Assembly (NCBI GenBank): GCA_013204345.1 | Contig: JABMOB010000026.1 | Location: forward strand, 1 to 37,836 | Source of the DNA: Parcubacteria group bacterium | Lineage (GTDB): Bacteria; Patescibacteriota; Minisyncoccia; Phycocordibacterales; JABMOB01 | Length of the DNA stretch: 37,836 bases | Reading direction: 5' to 3' | Shown here: positions 18,727 to 27,790 of the stretch, one piece after another | How the letters are laid out: every line of letters begins with the position of its first letter | How positions within the stretch are numbered: position 1 is the first letter of the stretch | Made by a program: the position numbers and the translations under genes | Notes under the pieces: model-generated | Told to the model about the DNA's origin: nothing | Database searches by the model: none | Seen by the model: only the letters and a program-made list of their open reading frames with translations

Positions 18727-19620
18727 CTAGTTTTTTTGAATAATTCTCAACTTCGCGCTTCGTGATCTTGGATTTTCTAAAATTTCTTCGCGGGTCGGAA
18801 CTATAGGTTTTTTTGTAATAAGTACAGCTTCTTCCGCTTTATTTTTTTCTCTAAAATAATTCTTTACAACCCTATCTTCCAAGCTATGAAATGAGATGAC
18901 CGCCATTCTTCCTTTTGGTGACAATCGCTCAAAACCTTTGGTAATCCCCTCTTTCAAACTTTCAACCTCATCATTTACTGCAATTCGTAAAGCTTGAAAA
19001 GTTTTTGTCGCTGGGTGGATCTTCATTCGATGATAAAAAGTTGGTGTAGCCATTTTTATAACCCCTACCAAATCAAATGTTGTCTTAATGAGCTTCTTCT
19101 TTCTTTCAACAACAATTGCTCTTGCGATTCTTTTGGCAAAGCGCTCTTCACCATAACCCTCCAAAATTGCCACGATATTTTCTTCATCCCAATTGTTTAT
19201 GATCTCTTCAGCTGTAATATCTTCTGGAGAAATATTTTCTTTGAAAGTCATCAGAAGTGGTTCATCTTTTTGAAATGTAAATCCCCTACCCGATTCTTCA
19301 AATTGATTGGAGGACAAACCGAGATCAAAAAGAATTTTGTCAACACTTTTTAAACCAAGCTCATCTAAAACTTTATTCATATTACGGAAACTTTCTTTGT
19401 GAAAAGTCACTGACGAACTGATGGATGACAAACGAATCTTTGATCTATCTAGAGCTTTTTCATCTAAATCAAGACCGATAACCCTTACCTTGTCACAAAA
19501 CTTTTTCAATACCATTTCACTGTGACCGCCGCCACCCAAAGTACCATCAAGAAAAGTATCACCAGTTTTGATGTCTAATCCTTCAATCGAAGATTGTAAA
19601 AGAACAGTTTTGTGCAACAT
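18727..19620 (-). CDS. rsmH: 16S rRNA (cytosine(1402)-N(4))-methyltransferase
   Basis: HKTVLLQSSIEGL, DGTLGGGGHSE, FDLGLSSNQFEESGRGFTFQKDEPLLM, SFHSLEDRVVK. Confidence 0.96.
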   Translation of the reverse strand: MLHKTVLLQSSIEGLDIKTGDTFLDGTLGGGGHSEMVLKKFCDKVRVIGLDLDEKALDRSKIRLSSISSSVTFHKESFRNMNKVLDELGLKSVDKILFDLGLSSNQFEESGRGFTFQKDEPLLMTFKENISPEDITAEEIINNWDEENIVAILEGYGEERFAKRIARAIVVERKKKLIKTTFDLVGVIKMATPTFYHRMKIHPATKTFQALRIAVNDEVESLKEGITKGFERLSPKGRMAVISFHSLEDRVVKNYFREKNKAEEAVLITKKPIVPTREEILENPRSRSAKLRIIQKN

Positions 19621-19625
19621 GACCG

Positions 19626-20060
19626 TTATAACATCCCAATTTCACCCAGTTTTTCCGCCATTCCATCTGCTTGTTTCTCAATTTTTTTCTTGTATTCTTG
19701 CCATTTTGAATCGTTCCAGATTTCTATACGATTATGTACCCCAGTAAACACAACCTTAGTTTTCAAGCCAGCGAATTCTTTCAAAAAATCTGGAATGAGA
19801 ATTCTGCCGATTGTGTCAACTTCTACTTCTACAGCTCCCGCTAACATAAAACGACTAAAACCTCTTTTATCTGACTGCACCATACCAAGCTTTGAAAGTT
19901 GTTCGGAAATTTTCTTCCACTCTTTCATCGGATAAAGAAACAGACAACTATCAAGACCGTGAGTAATAACAACTTTTCTACCAACTTCTTTTCGAAACTT
20001 TGAAGGTAGAGAAATTCTCTTTTTTTCGTCAGTTGTATGTGTGTATTCGCCGATTAACAT
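19626..20060 (-). CDS. mraZ: Transcriptional regulator MraZ
   Basis: MLIGEYTHTTDEKKRISLPSKFRKEVG and second SpoVT/AbrB-like repeat; heads rsmH. Confidence 0.94.
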   Translation of the reverse strand: MLIGEYTHTTDEKKRISLPSKFRKEVGRKVVITHGLDSCLFLYPMKEWKKISEQLSKLGMVQSDKRGFSRFMLAGAVEVEVDTIGRILIPDFLKEFAGLKTKVVFTGVHNRIEIWNDSKWQEYKKKIEKQADGMAEKLGEIGML

Positions 20061-20101
20061 GATAGATTTTCTTAGCGAGCGGATCGAGTTTTAGAAAATC
20101 A

Positions 20102-20164
20102 TCACCCTGTTAAATCCCGCTCACGGGATCATTCGCTTCTGCGAATGATATTTAACAGGGTTAA
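20102..20164. repeat. Three-way-junction palindromic element, copy 2 (upstream of mraZ)
   Basis: TCACCCTGTTAAAT [CCCGctcaCGGG][ATCATTCGCttctGCGAATGAT] ATTTAACAGGGTTAA. Confidence 0.8.
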
Positions 20165-20200
20165 GGAAATTATAGTCACTACGTTCCTCAATTTTCTTAA

Positions 20201-20246
20201 TACCACTCTCTCCCACTTAGTTACTATTGTATAACACTTCTTCCCA
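20201..20246 (-). promoter_or_regulatory. Candidate MraZ boxes around the mraZ promoter
   Basis: TGGGA-N5-TGGTA (20201-20215) and TGGGA-N5-TGTTA (20232-20246); extended -10 TGTTATACAAT. Confidence 0.6.
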
Positions 20247-20260
20247 CAATACTAATAAAG

Positions 20261-20269
20261 TTATCCACA
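20261..20269 (+). promoter_or_regulatory. Single consensus DnaA box
   Basis: TTATCCACA perfect match upstream of mraZ promoter. Confidence 0.4.
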
Positions 20270-20271
20270 GC

Positions 20272-20375
20272 ATAAACCGAGGTATTTCCTCGGTTTATTG
20301 CTAGTCCAAAGTTTAAAGTTGAATGTCCAAAGTAAAACCGAAACATTCAAAAACCGAGGAAATACCTCGGTTTTT
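20272..20375. terminator. Pair of mutually inverted hairpins in the lysS/mraZ spacer
   Basis: ATAAACCGAGGtatttCCTCGGTTTAT (20272-20298) and AAAACCGAGGaaataCCTCGGTTTTTTT (20350-20377); loops are reverse complements. Confidence 0.65.
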
Positions 20376-20446
20376 TTACTTTACGAACTTTATAGACCTG
20401 TCTGCCGTGCTCGGCACAGGCAGACTTTGGACTTTTAGACTACCCT

Positions 20447-21919
20447 CTACCCTTTTGGGCGCAAGGTTGGGAAAAATATAACTTCTCTAATATTTTTAGT
20501 GTCAGTCAAAAGCATAGCCATTCTATCAATACTTAAACCGAGCCCACCGGCTGGTGGCATTCCATACTCCATTGCTTCAATATAATTTTCATCTTTCGGC
20601 TGGGCTTCGGCGTCGCCATCAATTCGCTTTTTTTCTTGTTGTGTAAAACGCTCACGCTGTTCGATTGGATCATTCAATTCTGAAAAAGCATTTAGAACTT
20701 CAAAACCCCCAACAACAATTTGGAACCTCTCAATAAATTCAGGATCCTTGTCACTTTGTTTTGCTAGTGGCGAAAAAGCTTTTGGGTAATCAGTAATAAA
20801 TGTTGGCTGTATTAGCTTTGGTCGACAAGTTTTTTTATAAATAGCATCCATAATTTTTTCTATTCCATAACTTGGGTCCACTTTTATACCAAGTTGTGTT
20901 GCTTTGAGAGATAAATCATCGCGAGTAATGCTTTCCGGATGAGAGATGAGAGCGTATCCCCTCAATAAATCTAAATAAGCAATCTTTGAGAACTTTTTAC
21001 TGAAATCTATTTTTTGCTTATCAAAAGTTACTTCTGTACTTCCGACAACTTTTTTCACAAGATTGCGAATAAGTTTTTCCACAAAAATCATTTGCTTGTC
21101 CGCATCACTATATGCTTCATACCATTCTACTGTTGTAAATTCTGGATTATGAGTTGCATCAATCCCCTCATTCCTAAACAATCGTCCAATTTCATAGACT
21201 TTCGGGAAACCTGCAACCAGAAGTTCTTTCAAATAAAGTTCCGGTGCGATGCGAAGATACAGATCTATATCAAGCGCATTGTGATGAGTAAGAAAAGGTT
21301 CAGCTGTCGCTCCACCGGCAATCGGCTGAAGAACAGGGGTTTCAAATTCAACAAATCCTTCACTATCAAGAATCTTACGAAGTTCCGAAACCAATCTGGC
21401 CCGCAACAAAAAACGATTCTTAACCTCAGGAGACATTAATGCGTCCAAATATCTTTTACGAAATCTTTCTTCAACATCGACAAGACCGTGCCATTTTTCG
21501 GGAAGCGGTCGTAAACTTTTGGAAAGCATCTTCCAGCTACCGACTTGAATCGTTTTTTCTTCTCGTTTAGTTACAAAAAGTTTTCCTTCTACTTCTACAA
21601 AATCCCCTATGTCTACCACCTCAGAAAAAAGCTCGAATGAATCGTCTGCAACAGCTTCTCCTTTTTTCAAAAGTCCTTGAAATTTTGCCGTACCATCATC
21701 AAGATTAAAAAAAGTTAAACCACCCTGAGGACGAAGTGACATTACTCTACCGACGATAGAAACCTTTTTACCTGCTTTGGAAAGTTTTCCGAAATTTTCT
21801 ACGAGATCTATGAGGGTATAATCTTGAGACGAAAAAACAGGATAAGGATTAATCCCTTCTTTTTTCAACTTTTCCAATTTCTCCAAACGATTATTTCTAA
21901 TTTCCTCTAAAGAAGCCAT
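20447..21919 (-). CDS. lysS: Lysyl-tRNA synthetase (class II)
   Basis: GFPKVYEIGRLFRNEGIDATHNPEFTTVEWYEAY, GGLGLSIDRMAMLLTD. Confidence 0.95.
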   Translation of the reverse strand: MASLEEIRNNRLEKLEKLKKEGINPYPVFSSQDYTLIDLVENFGKLSKAGKKVSIVGRVMSLRPQGGLTFFNLDDGTAKFQGLLKKGEAVADDSFELFSEVVDIGDFVEVEGKLFVTKREEKTIQVGSWKMLSKSLRPLPEKWHGLVDVEERFRKRYLDALMSPEVKNRFLLRARLVSELRKILDSEGFVEFETPVLQPIAGGATAEPFLTHHNALDIDLYLRIAPELYLKELLVAGFPKVYEIGRLFRNEGIDATHNPEFTTVEWYEAYSDADKQMIFVEKLIRNLVKKVVGSTEVTFDKQKIDFSKKFSKIAYLDLLRGYALISHPESITRDDLSLKATQLGIKVDPSYGIEKIMDAIYKKTCRPKLIQPTFITDYPKAFSPLAKQSDKDPEFIERFQIVVGGFEVLNAFSELNDPIEQRERFTQQEKKRIDGDAEAQPKDENYIEAMEYGMPPAGGLGLSIDRMAMLLTDTKNIREVIFFPTLRPKG

Positions 21920-22025
21920 GTCTAATGATTATTTACAATAAAAGAAAGTATAGCACAACACTTAATATTCTCAAAAAAAGGGCTGATACAAAAATACAGA
22001 AGATAAACTTCTGTATTTTTGTATC

Positions 22026-22499
22026 CTATTTAATGTCTATTACTTTGTATTTAATCTTTCCGGTCGGAGTAGTGAAAGTAAAAGTTTCGTTTTTGCTTTT
22101 TCCTACGACGGCGCTACCAAATGGAGACCTAACAGAAATTTTACCAGAACCCGTATCGGCCTCCTCAGAACCAACAATTGTATATGTTTGAGATTTACCG
22201 TCGGATTCTTTTTCTACGGTAACGACTGACCCGACGACAACAATAGTATTACTACCATTAGATGAGGATACAATAATCGCTGACTTTAAAATTGTTTCTA
22301 GTCTGAAAATTCTATCTTCTACCACAGCCTGCATGTCACGAGCCTCGTGATATTCTGCATTTTCAGAAAGATCTCCTAGAGATTTGGCGTATTCCAAACT
22401 TTCCGCAACTTCTTTTCTGCGAACATGTTTAAGATTATCAAGCTCTTTCTTGAATTCTTCGTATTTATCTTTTGTTAAATAATTCTTCTCTTCTGGCAT
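22026..22499 (-). CDS. greA: Transcription elongation factor GreA
   Basis: GDLSENAEYHEARDMQAVVEDRI and C-terminal SPFGSAVVGK. Confidence 0.95.
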   Translation of the reverse strand: MPEEKNYLTKDKYEEFKKELDNLKHVRRKEVAESLEYAKSLGDLSENAEYHEARDMQAVVEDRIFRLETILKSAIIVSSSNGSNTIVVVGSVVTVEKESDGKSQTYTIVGSEEADTGSGKISVRSPFGSAVVGKSKNETFTFTTPTGKIKYKVIDIK

Positions 22500-22592
22500 A
22501 ATTTTATGTACACAAGGCCTAAAAAGGCCTGGATTTAATAATCAATATTGGATTGCAATTTTATACTATATATAAAAAAAGTCCAGCATTAA

Positions 22593-22686
22593 CGAAATTG
22601 TTAATTGACAATTACGAATTATGAATTTCAAACCTGTGTTACCGGTATCTTTATAACTCGTAATTCGTAATTTTTAATTCATAATT
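22593..22686. repeat. Heptanucleotide-phased two-arm array (mrdA/greA spacer)
   Basis: cgaaatt gttaatt gacaatt acgaatt atgaatt - 24 nt - tataact cgtaatt cgtaatt tttaatt cataatt. Confidence 0.85.
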
Positions 22687-24388
22687 ATTTAAAGTATTGT
22701 GGTGTGTGAATAGACATCCAATCAAAAAGATTTCGCATTACATATGTACCTCCAACCGTATTGTGACTTGGTCCTTTTTCCATCACCACAGCAAAAGCGT
22801 ATTTTGGATTATTGTATGGGAAAAAACCAACTGACCAAGAATTAACCAATGCTTTGGCAACGCCAAGTTCAGCAGTACCAGTTTTAGCTGCCACATCTAC
22901 ATATGAGACATTTAATCCAGAGGCGATTCCATCAGTAACAGCCTGACGCATTCCTTCTTTTGCTACCTTAAAGCTATCTTTAGCAAAACCGAGACGACGG
23001 ATAACAGATACTGATTGACCCATAAGCACATTTGGTCTGACTAAAGTTCCTTCGTTGGCAATAGCTCCAATCGCCCGCACTGCTTCTAATGGTGTTACTT
23101 GAAAACCATACTGACCAATAGCAGTAAAATAAGTATCCCCCACCCTCCAGTCTTCTCCGTTGAAATTATCCTTTTTCCATTCCGGATCGGGAACAACTCC
23201 AGATTTTTCCCCAAAAAGGTTTATCCCCGTTTTTTCTTGAAAACCGAAAGCGTCAGCGTATTTTTCAATATTATAAATTCCCAAACCTTTTTGATCACCA
23301 AAACCACCACCTACTTCATAAAAGTAAACGTCCGAAGAAACCGCAATGGCTTTTCTCATATCAACCCAACCGTGGGCTTTCCAGTCTGTAAACACAGATT
23401 TTTTATCTGGGAAAAATGGGTTTGGAAGAGAAATAGAACCAGTACTCAAAATTTGCTTCAAAGGATCAATGATTTTTTCTTCAAGCGCACCGATCGCCAC
23501 AAAAGGTTTGACGATAGAACCTGGTGTATAAAGACCAGACGTTACTCTGTCCAAAAATGGAGTGTTCGTATCTCGGAGATATTGATTTATTTTTTTTGAA
23601 TCAGAGCCTTCCGATAAAACAAATGAGTCGTATTCGGGGAAACTTACCAAAGACAAAATTTCCCCACTAGAAATATCCATGATAACACCAGCACCACCTT
23701 TGAATCCAAATTCTTTAGCTGTTTCCGCTATGTCTTTATAAAACCTACCTTGAACTCCAGAGTCAATAGAAAGCATGACACTTTCGCCATTTTTAGGTGG
23801 TTGCATAACACTTTCAGATTGTAATTCACCCTTAGCATTAGTTTCAACAATTTTGACACCATCTGATCCAGATAGATCGTCGTTGAAAAATTGCTCCACA
23901 CCATCCATCCCATCAATACTTTTTTGATAATAAAATCCATACTTATCTTTGGATGGATACTTCACATAACCCAATAAAGTAGAAAATCCCGGTACCGAGG
24001 GGTACCCTCTATGCAAAAATTCCGGAGCAGATGGATCAAGAAAATTTGTGACCAAAATATCACCATTTCTATCAAAAATGATCCCCCTGTTAGCAAAAAT
24101 AGCAGTGTGGAGAAGGCGATTATTTTCACTCTTATTTTGATATATTTCACCCTTAACAACCTGAAGAATAGAGAGTTTAGAAATATAAACAACAACAATC
24201 AAAGCGAAAAAAATGCCCAAGAAAAAAAATGTTCTTATTGGTATAGGTCTTTCAAGCCTCCCTTCAAATTGAGAAGTGTCAAATTTTGGCAGATTACTTG
24301 AATCAATAAAAATTTCATCAGGGTAAATTTCCTTGCCCCCCTTGTGATGTCTCCGACTAAAAAAATTTTTAATATTTTTTAAAAACAC
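22685..24388 (-). CDS. mrdA: Elongation-type penicillin-binding protein 2
   Basis: RGIIFDRNGDILVTN, YTPGSIVKPFVAIGAL (SxxK), AAKTGTAELG; downstream of mreBCD. Confidence 0.9.
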   Translation of the reverse strand: MFLKNIKNFFSRRHHKGGKEIYPDEIFIDSSNLPKFDTSQFEGRLERPIPIRTFFFLGIFFALIVVVYISKLSILQVVKGEIYQNKSENNRLLHTAIFANRGIIFDRNGDILVTNFLDPSAPEFLHRGYPSVPGFSTLLGYVKYPSKDKYGFYYQKSIDGMDGVEQFFNDDLSGSDGVKIVETNAKGELQSESVMQPPKNGESVMLSIDSGVQGRFYKDIAETAKEFGFKGGAGVIMDISSGEILSLVSFPEYDSFVLSEGSDSKKINQYLRDTNTPFLDRVTSGLYTPGSIVKPFVAIGALEEKIIDPLKQILSTGSISLPNPFFPDKKSVFTDWKAHGWVDMRKAIAVSSDVYFYEVGGGFGDQKGLGIYNIEKYADAFGFQEKTGINLFGEKSGVVPDPEWKKDNFNGEDWRVGDTYFTAIGQYGFQVTPLEAVRAIGAIANEGTLVRPNVLMGQSVSVIRRLGFAKDSFKVAKEGMRQAVTDGIASGLNVSYVDVAAKTGTAELGVAKALVNSWSVGFFPYNNPKYAFAVVMEKGPSHNTVGGTYVMRNLFDWMSIHTPQYFK

Positions 24389-24409
24389 GTGAATATAGAT
24401 ATGGTAAAT

Positions 24410-24685
24410 TTAATTTTGATAAAATTTTAATTTCTTTTTTAAATATAAAGATGTCAAAAAAATAATTGCGGAATATAAAGTAAAAGCAAAATTCAAACCA
24501 AAAAACATGTCCAGAGAGACCCCATAAACTGAATCTATTATAAATCCTGCTATAAGAATTTCATAATAAGAATTGAAGTAAAAAACCAAAGCCAAAGCCA
24601 CTATCACAAAAATATAACCAGGAAAAACAAAAATTCCAATAAACAGAAGAGCATCAATAATAATACGTAGGATTTTAGGGCTCAT
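24410..24685 (-). CDS. mreD: MreD-like small membrane protein
   Basis: 91-aa polytopic ORF between mreC and mrdA; positional plus hydrophobicity. Confidence 0.6.
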   Translation of the reverse strand: MSPKILRIIIDALLFIGIFVFPGYIFVIVALALVFYFNSYYEILIAGFIIDSVYGVSLDMFFGLNFAFTLYSAIIFLTSLYLKKKLKFYQN

Positions 24686-24688
24686 ATT

Positions 24689-25495
24689 TTACAAACTAGT
24701 ATCTACCAACATCAACTTTATCTGAGAAATATTAACAGGACTCTTTAGAAGCACGTGACGAAAAGAATCTTCTGGATTTGTTTCTATACTAAACACTACT
24801 CCTAAAATTTTACTAAATAATCCGGGTAAGACAAAAATATCCCCAGAAACAATATCGATCTCACGAGGTACCATAACATCAAAATTACCACCTCCTTGTC
24901 CAATAATTTCTAAAGAAATATTGTTACGAACATTTACTACTTGTATTTTTTCTCCAGCAGTAGAATACAATTTTGCTTTAGAGGCCTGTCCATAAACCTC
25001 AATAATTTCCCCTAAAACAATACTTCCGTTAGCAAAAATTCTGTTCCCATTTTTCACGTCAAGATTACTACCCACATCCAATATAACGGTGTCATAAGAA
25101 GATTGTGGTGGTTTGACCAAAACAGTCGCAAGAATATTATTAGAAGTATTAGTTCTACTAAAAAGTTCTTTCAAGTCATTATTTTCCTTAACGAGGATAT
25201 CCCTATCCAAAAGAAGGAACTTCACAGAATCAAGTTCTGTTTTAAAAATATTGTTTTCTTTAATAAGATTATTCCTAGAACCAAGAAAACCACCGACCAT
25301 TCTTATATTTTGAGAAAAGAAATTGTCCGATCGCCATAATGGACGAGCAAGAAAGTTAAATATCCCACCAAAAAAAGATGGGAAAAAACTTTGAGCCAAA
25401 ATTACAAAAATAAGAAAAACGGCAACGACAAGAACTGGGAACATAACCCCTCTTGTTTTTTTACTTTTTTGAAGGTAAATCATCTTCGTTCGCAA
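24689..25495 (-). CDS. mreC: Rod shape-determining protein MreC
   Basis: N-terminal TM, coiled coil, and VLDVGSNLDVKNGNRIFANGSIVLGEIIEVYGQASKAKLYSTAGEKIQV. Confidence 0.88.
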   Translation of the reverse strand: MRTKMIYLQKSKKTRGVMFPVLVVAVFLIFVILAQSFFPSFFGGIFNFLARPLWRSDNFFSQNIRMVGGFLGSRNNLIKENNIFKTELDSVKFLLLDRDILVKENNDLKELFSRTNTSNNILATVLVKPPQSSYDTVILDVGSNLDVKNGNRIFANGSIVLGEIIEVYGQASKAKLYSTAGEKIQVVNVRNNISLEIIGQGGGNFDVMVPREIDIVSGDIFVLPGLFSKILGVVFSIETNPEDSFRHVLLKSPVNISQIKLMLVDTSL

Positions 25496-26522
25496 TTAAC
25501 ACTTCTTTGAAAGTTTCCATATCCTCTAAAATGATACCTGTGCCTCGAGCTACCGCAGTCAAAGGATCATCCGCAACATGAACGGGAATCTTTATATACT
25601 CTTCAAGTATAGGTCCTAAACCTTTAATCAATGCCCCTCCTCCAGCCAAGTAAACGCCTCTATGCATAATGTCAGACATAATTTCTGGCGGAGTCGCTTC
25701 AAGCACTTCTTTCGTAGACTCAATCAAAGTATCTATAGACTGTGATATCGCTTCACGAACATCCGAATCAGTAACAACTACCTCGCGAGGAAGACCTGTG
25801 ATTAAATCACGTCCTTTTATAACCGCCTCAAGAGAAGCTTCAGTAGGCACCACGGCTCCAATAGCAATTTTTATATCTTCAGCTGTTTTTTCTCCAATTA
25901 AAATTTTAAATTCACTTCGTATGTATGAAATGATATCCGTATTTAACTTATCTCCAGCTACTCGTAGATTTTTTGAACTAACAACACCTCCAAGAGAAAT
26001 AACTGCTATATCAGAAGTTCCTCCTCCTATATCAATTATCATATTGCCAACCGGCTCCATAACAGGCAGTCTCATACCAATAGCGGCAGCCATAGGTTCC
26101 TCTACAATATGCACTTCGCGTGCACCAGCATTCTTTGTAGCGTCACGCACAGCCCTTATCTCCACATTTGTAATACCAGAAGGTACTCCAACAACAACTC
26201 GCGGACCAAACATTTTTTTTGAATCTTTCTGAGCTTGATTAACAAGGTAAGTAATCATTTCCTCAGTCACCTCAAAATCAGAAATCACACCATCAACAAG
26301 GGGGCGAATTGCAATAATATGGGCAGGTGTTCGCCCAAGCATTTGTTTTGCCTGAGAACCAACCGCAACTACTCGACCAGTTTTCTGGTTTACAGCAACA
26401 ACAGAAGGTTCATTTAAAACGATACCTTTTCCGCGCACATACACAATAGTATTTGCGGTACCCAAATCAATGCCTATGTCGTGAGACGTAAGCGCATAAA
26501 AATTTTTTAATCTTTTAATCAT
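25461..26522 (-). CDS. mreB: Rod shape-determining protein MreB
   Basis: GIDLGTANTIVYVRGKGIVLNEPSVVA, IDIGGGTSDIAVISLGG. Confidence 0.96.
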   Translation of the reverse strand: MIKRLKNFYALTSHDIGIDLGTANTIVYVRGKGIVLNEPSVVAVNQKTGRVVAVGSQAKQMLGRTPAHIIAIRPLVDGVISDFEVTEEMITYLVNQAQKDSKKMFGPRVVVGVPSGITNVEIRAVRDATKNAGAREVHIVEEPMAAAIGMRLPVMEPVGNMIIDIGGGTSDIAVISLGGVVSSKNLRVAGDKLNTDIISYIRSEFKILIGEKTAEDIKIAIGAVVPTEASLEAVIKGRDLITGLPREVVVTDSDVREAISQSIDTLIESTKEVLEATPPEIMSDIMHRGVYLAGGGALIKGLGPILEEYIKIPVHVADDPLTAVARGTGIILEDMETFKEVLIANEDDLPSKK

Positions 26523-26530
26523 TTATTTAA

Positions 26531-27790
26531 TCAAGGACCAATGAGTTTTTTCAAAAAAACTTTATCAAATAATTCCTTCTCTGACACCATATTCATCTCA
26601 CCTGTTTTTCTTTCTTTGATTTCCACTTTACCTTCTTTCAGTGATCTCTCACTTATAACCAAACGGTATGGCATACCAAGAAGGTCTGAATCAGCAAACT
26701 TTTCTCCCGGCCTAACCTCCCTGTCATCATACAGAACGTCAATTCCTTCTTTTTCCAATCGTGCCATAATGTCCTCGGCCTTTGCTCTAACCTCCGCGCT
26801 ATCTCCCAACTCTACCAAATGAATGCTAAACGGTGCAACCTCTTTGGGCCAGACAATACCATCCTTATCTGAAAGAACCTCAACGATAGTACCCATAAGT
26901 CTGCCAATTCCGATACCATAGCAACCCATTATAACCTTCTTTTTTTCTCCTTTTTCATCCAAATAAACAAGATCGAACGCATCTGAAAATTTGGTTCCTA
27001 AATTAAAAATATTTCCAACCTCTATAGCTTTTTCTTTTTGTAGTTTATCATTATCACATTCAGGACAAACCTTCTGTTCGGCAATAATTTCCTCGTTTAC
27101 TGCAACTTTACATTTTTCACAAATGTGAATCGTATCCTCACCAGTGACAGCTAACGTCTGGAATTCTTGAGAATACTTGCTAAAAGTACCCCCCGAAGCA
27201 AAAGTTATATAGGTTTTACTGCCGATCCCCGCTCGCTCAAAAATTTTCTTATAAGCTATTTTAGATTTTTCATAGAAATCATTGTGCTCTTTTTCATCTT
27301 TAGAAAAAGAATACAGATCTTTCATCAGAAATTCTCGCCCACGTAATATACCTGATTTCGCCCGAAGTTCCATTCTAAATTTATTTTGAAATTGATATAA
27401 AGAAAACGGTAAATCTTTATATGAAGAAACATATTCTCTGGCAATCGGAACAACAATCTCTTCATGTGTCGGTCCAATAGCCACTTCTCTCCCAGAAGAA
27501 TCTTTTACCTTATATAAATCATCCATCGTATTCCATCTTCCTGTAGCCACCCATTTTTCTTTTGGGTGAAAAGTTGACATAAATATTTCTTGCCCACCCA
27601 AACCATTTATTTCTTCACGAATAATATTTTCAATTTTTTTGATTACTCTCAATCCCAAAGGCAAATACGAATAGACCCCTGCCATTTCTTTGTGGATAAA
27701 ACCTCCACGGATTAAAAGCTCAGCATTTTTTGAAACCTCATCTTTTGGGGCTTCTTTTCGTGTTTTTGTAAAAAGTTTTGACTGTAACAT
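26531..27790 (-). CDS. proS: Prolyl-tRNA synthetase (no INS editing domain)
   Basis: SKNAELLIRGGFIHKEMAGVYSYLPLGLRV, RAKSGILRGREFLMKDLYSF, MGCYGIGIGRLMGT. Confidence 0.95.
   Translation of the reverse strand: MLQSKLFTKTRKEAPKDEVSKNAELLIRGGFIHKEMAGVYSYLPLGLRVIKKIENIIREEINGLGGQEIFMSTFHPKEKWVATGRWNTMDDLYKVKDSSGREVAIGPTHEEIVVPIAREYVSSYKDLPFSLYQFQNKFRMELRAKSGILRGREFLMKDLYSFSKDEKEHNDFYEKSKIAYKKIFERAGIGSKTYITFASGGTFSKYSQEFQTLAVTGEDTIHICEKCKVAVNEEIIAEQKVCPECDNDKLQKEKAIEVGNIFNLGTKFSDAFDLVYLDEKGEKKKVIMGCYGIGIGRLMGTIVEVLSDKDGIVWPKEVAPFSIHLVELGDSAEVRAKAEDIMARLEKEGIDVLYDDREVRPGEKFADSDLLGMPYRLVISERSLKEGKVEIKERKTGEMNMVSEKELFDKVFLKKLIGP

Noticed and set aside
21014-21439. 141-aa plus-strand ORF within lysS
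   Set aside because: Antisense shadow ORF with low-complexity FKIK-rich translation.
23099-23599. 166-aa plus-strand ORF within mrdA
   Set aside because: Antisense to conserved transpeptidase gene, no SD or family signal.
25669-26232. 187-aa plus-strand ORF inside mreB
   Set aside because: Antisense shadow of a highly conserved gene; no independent start signals or family resemblance.
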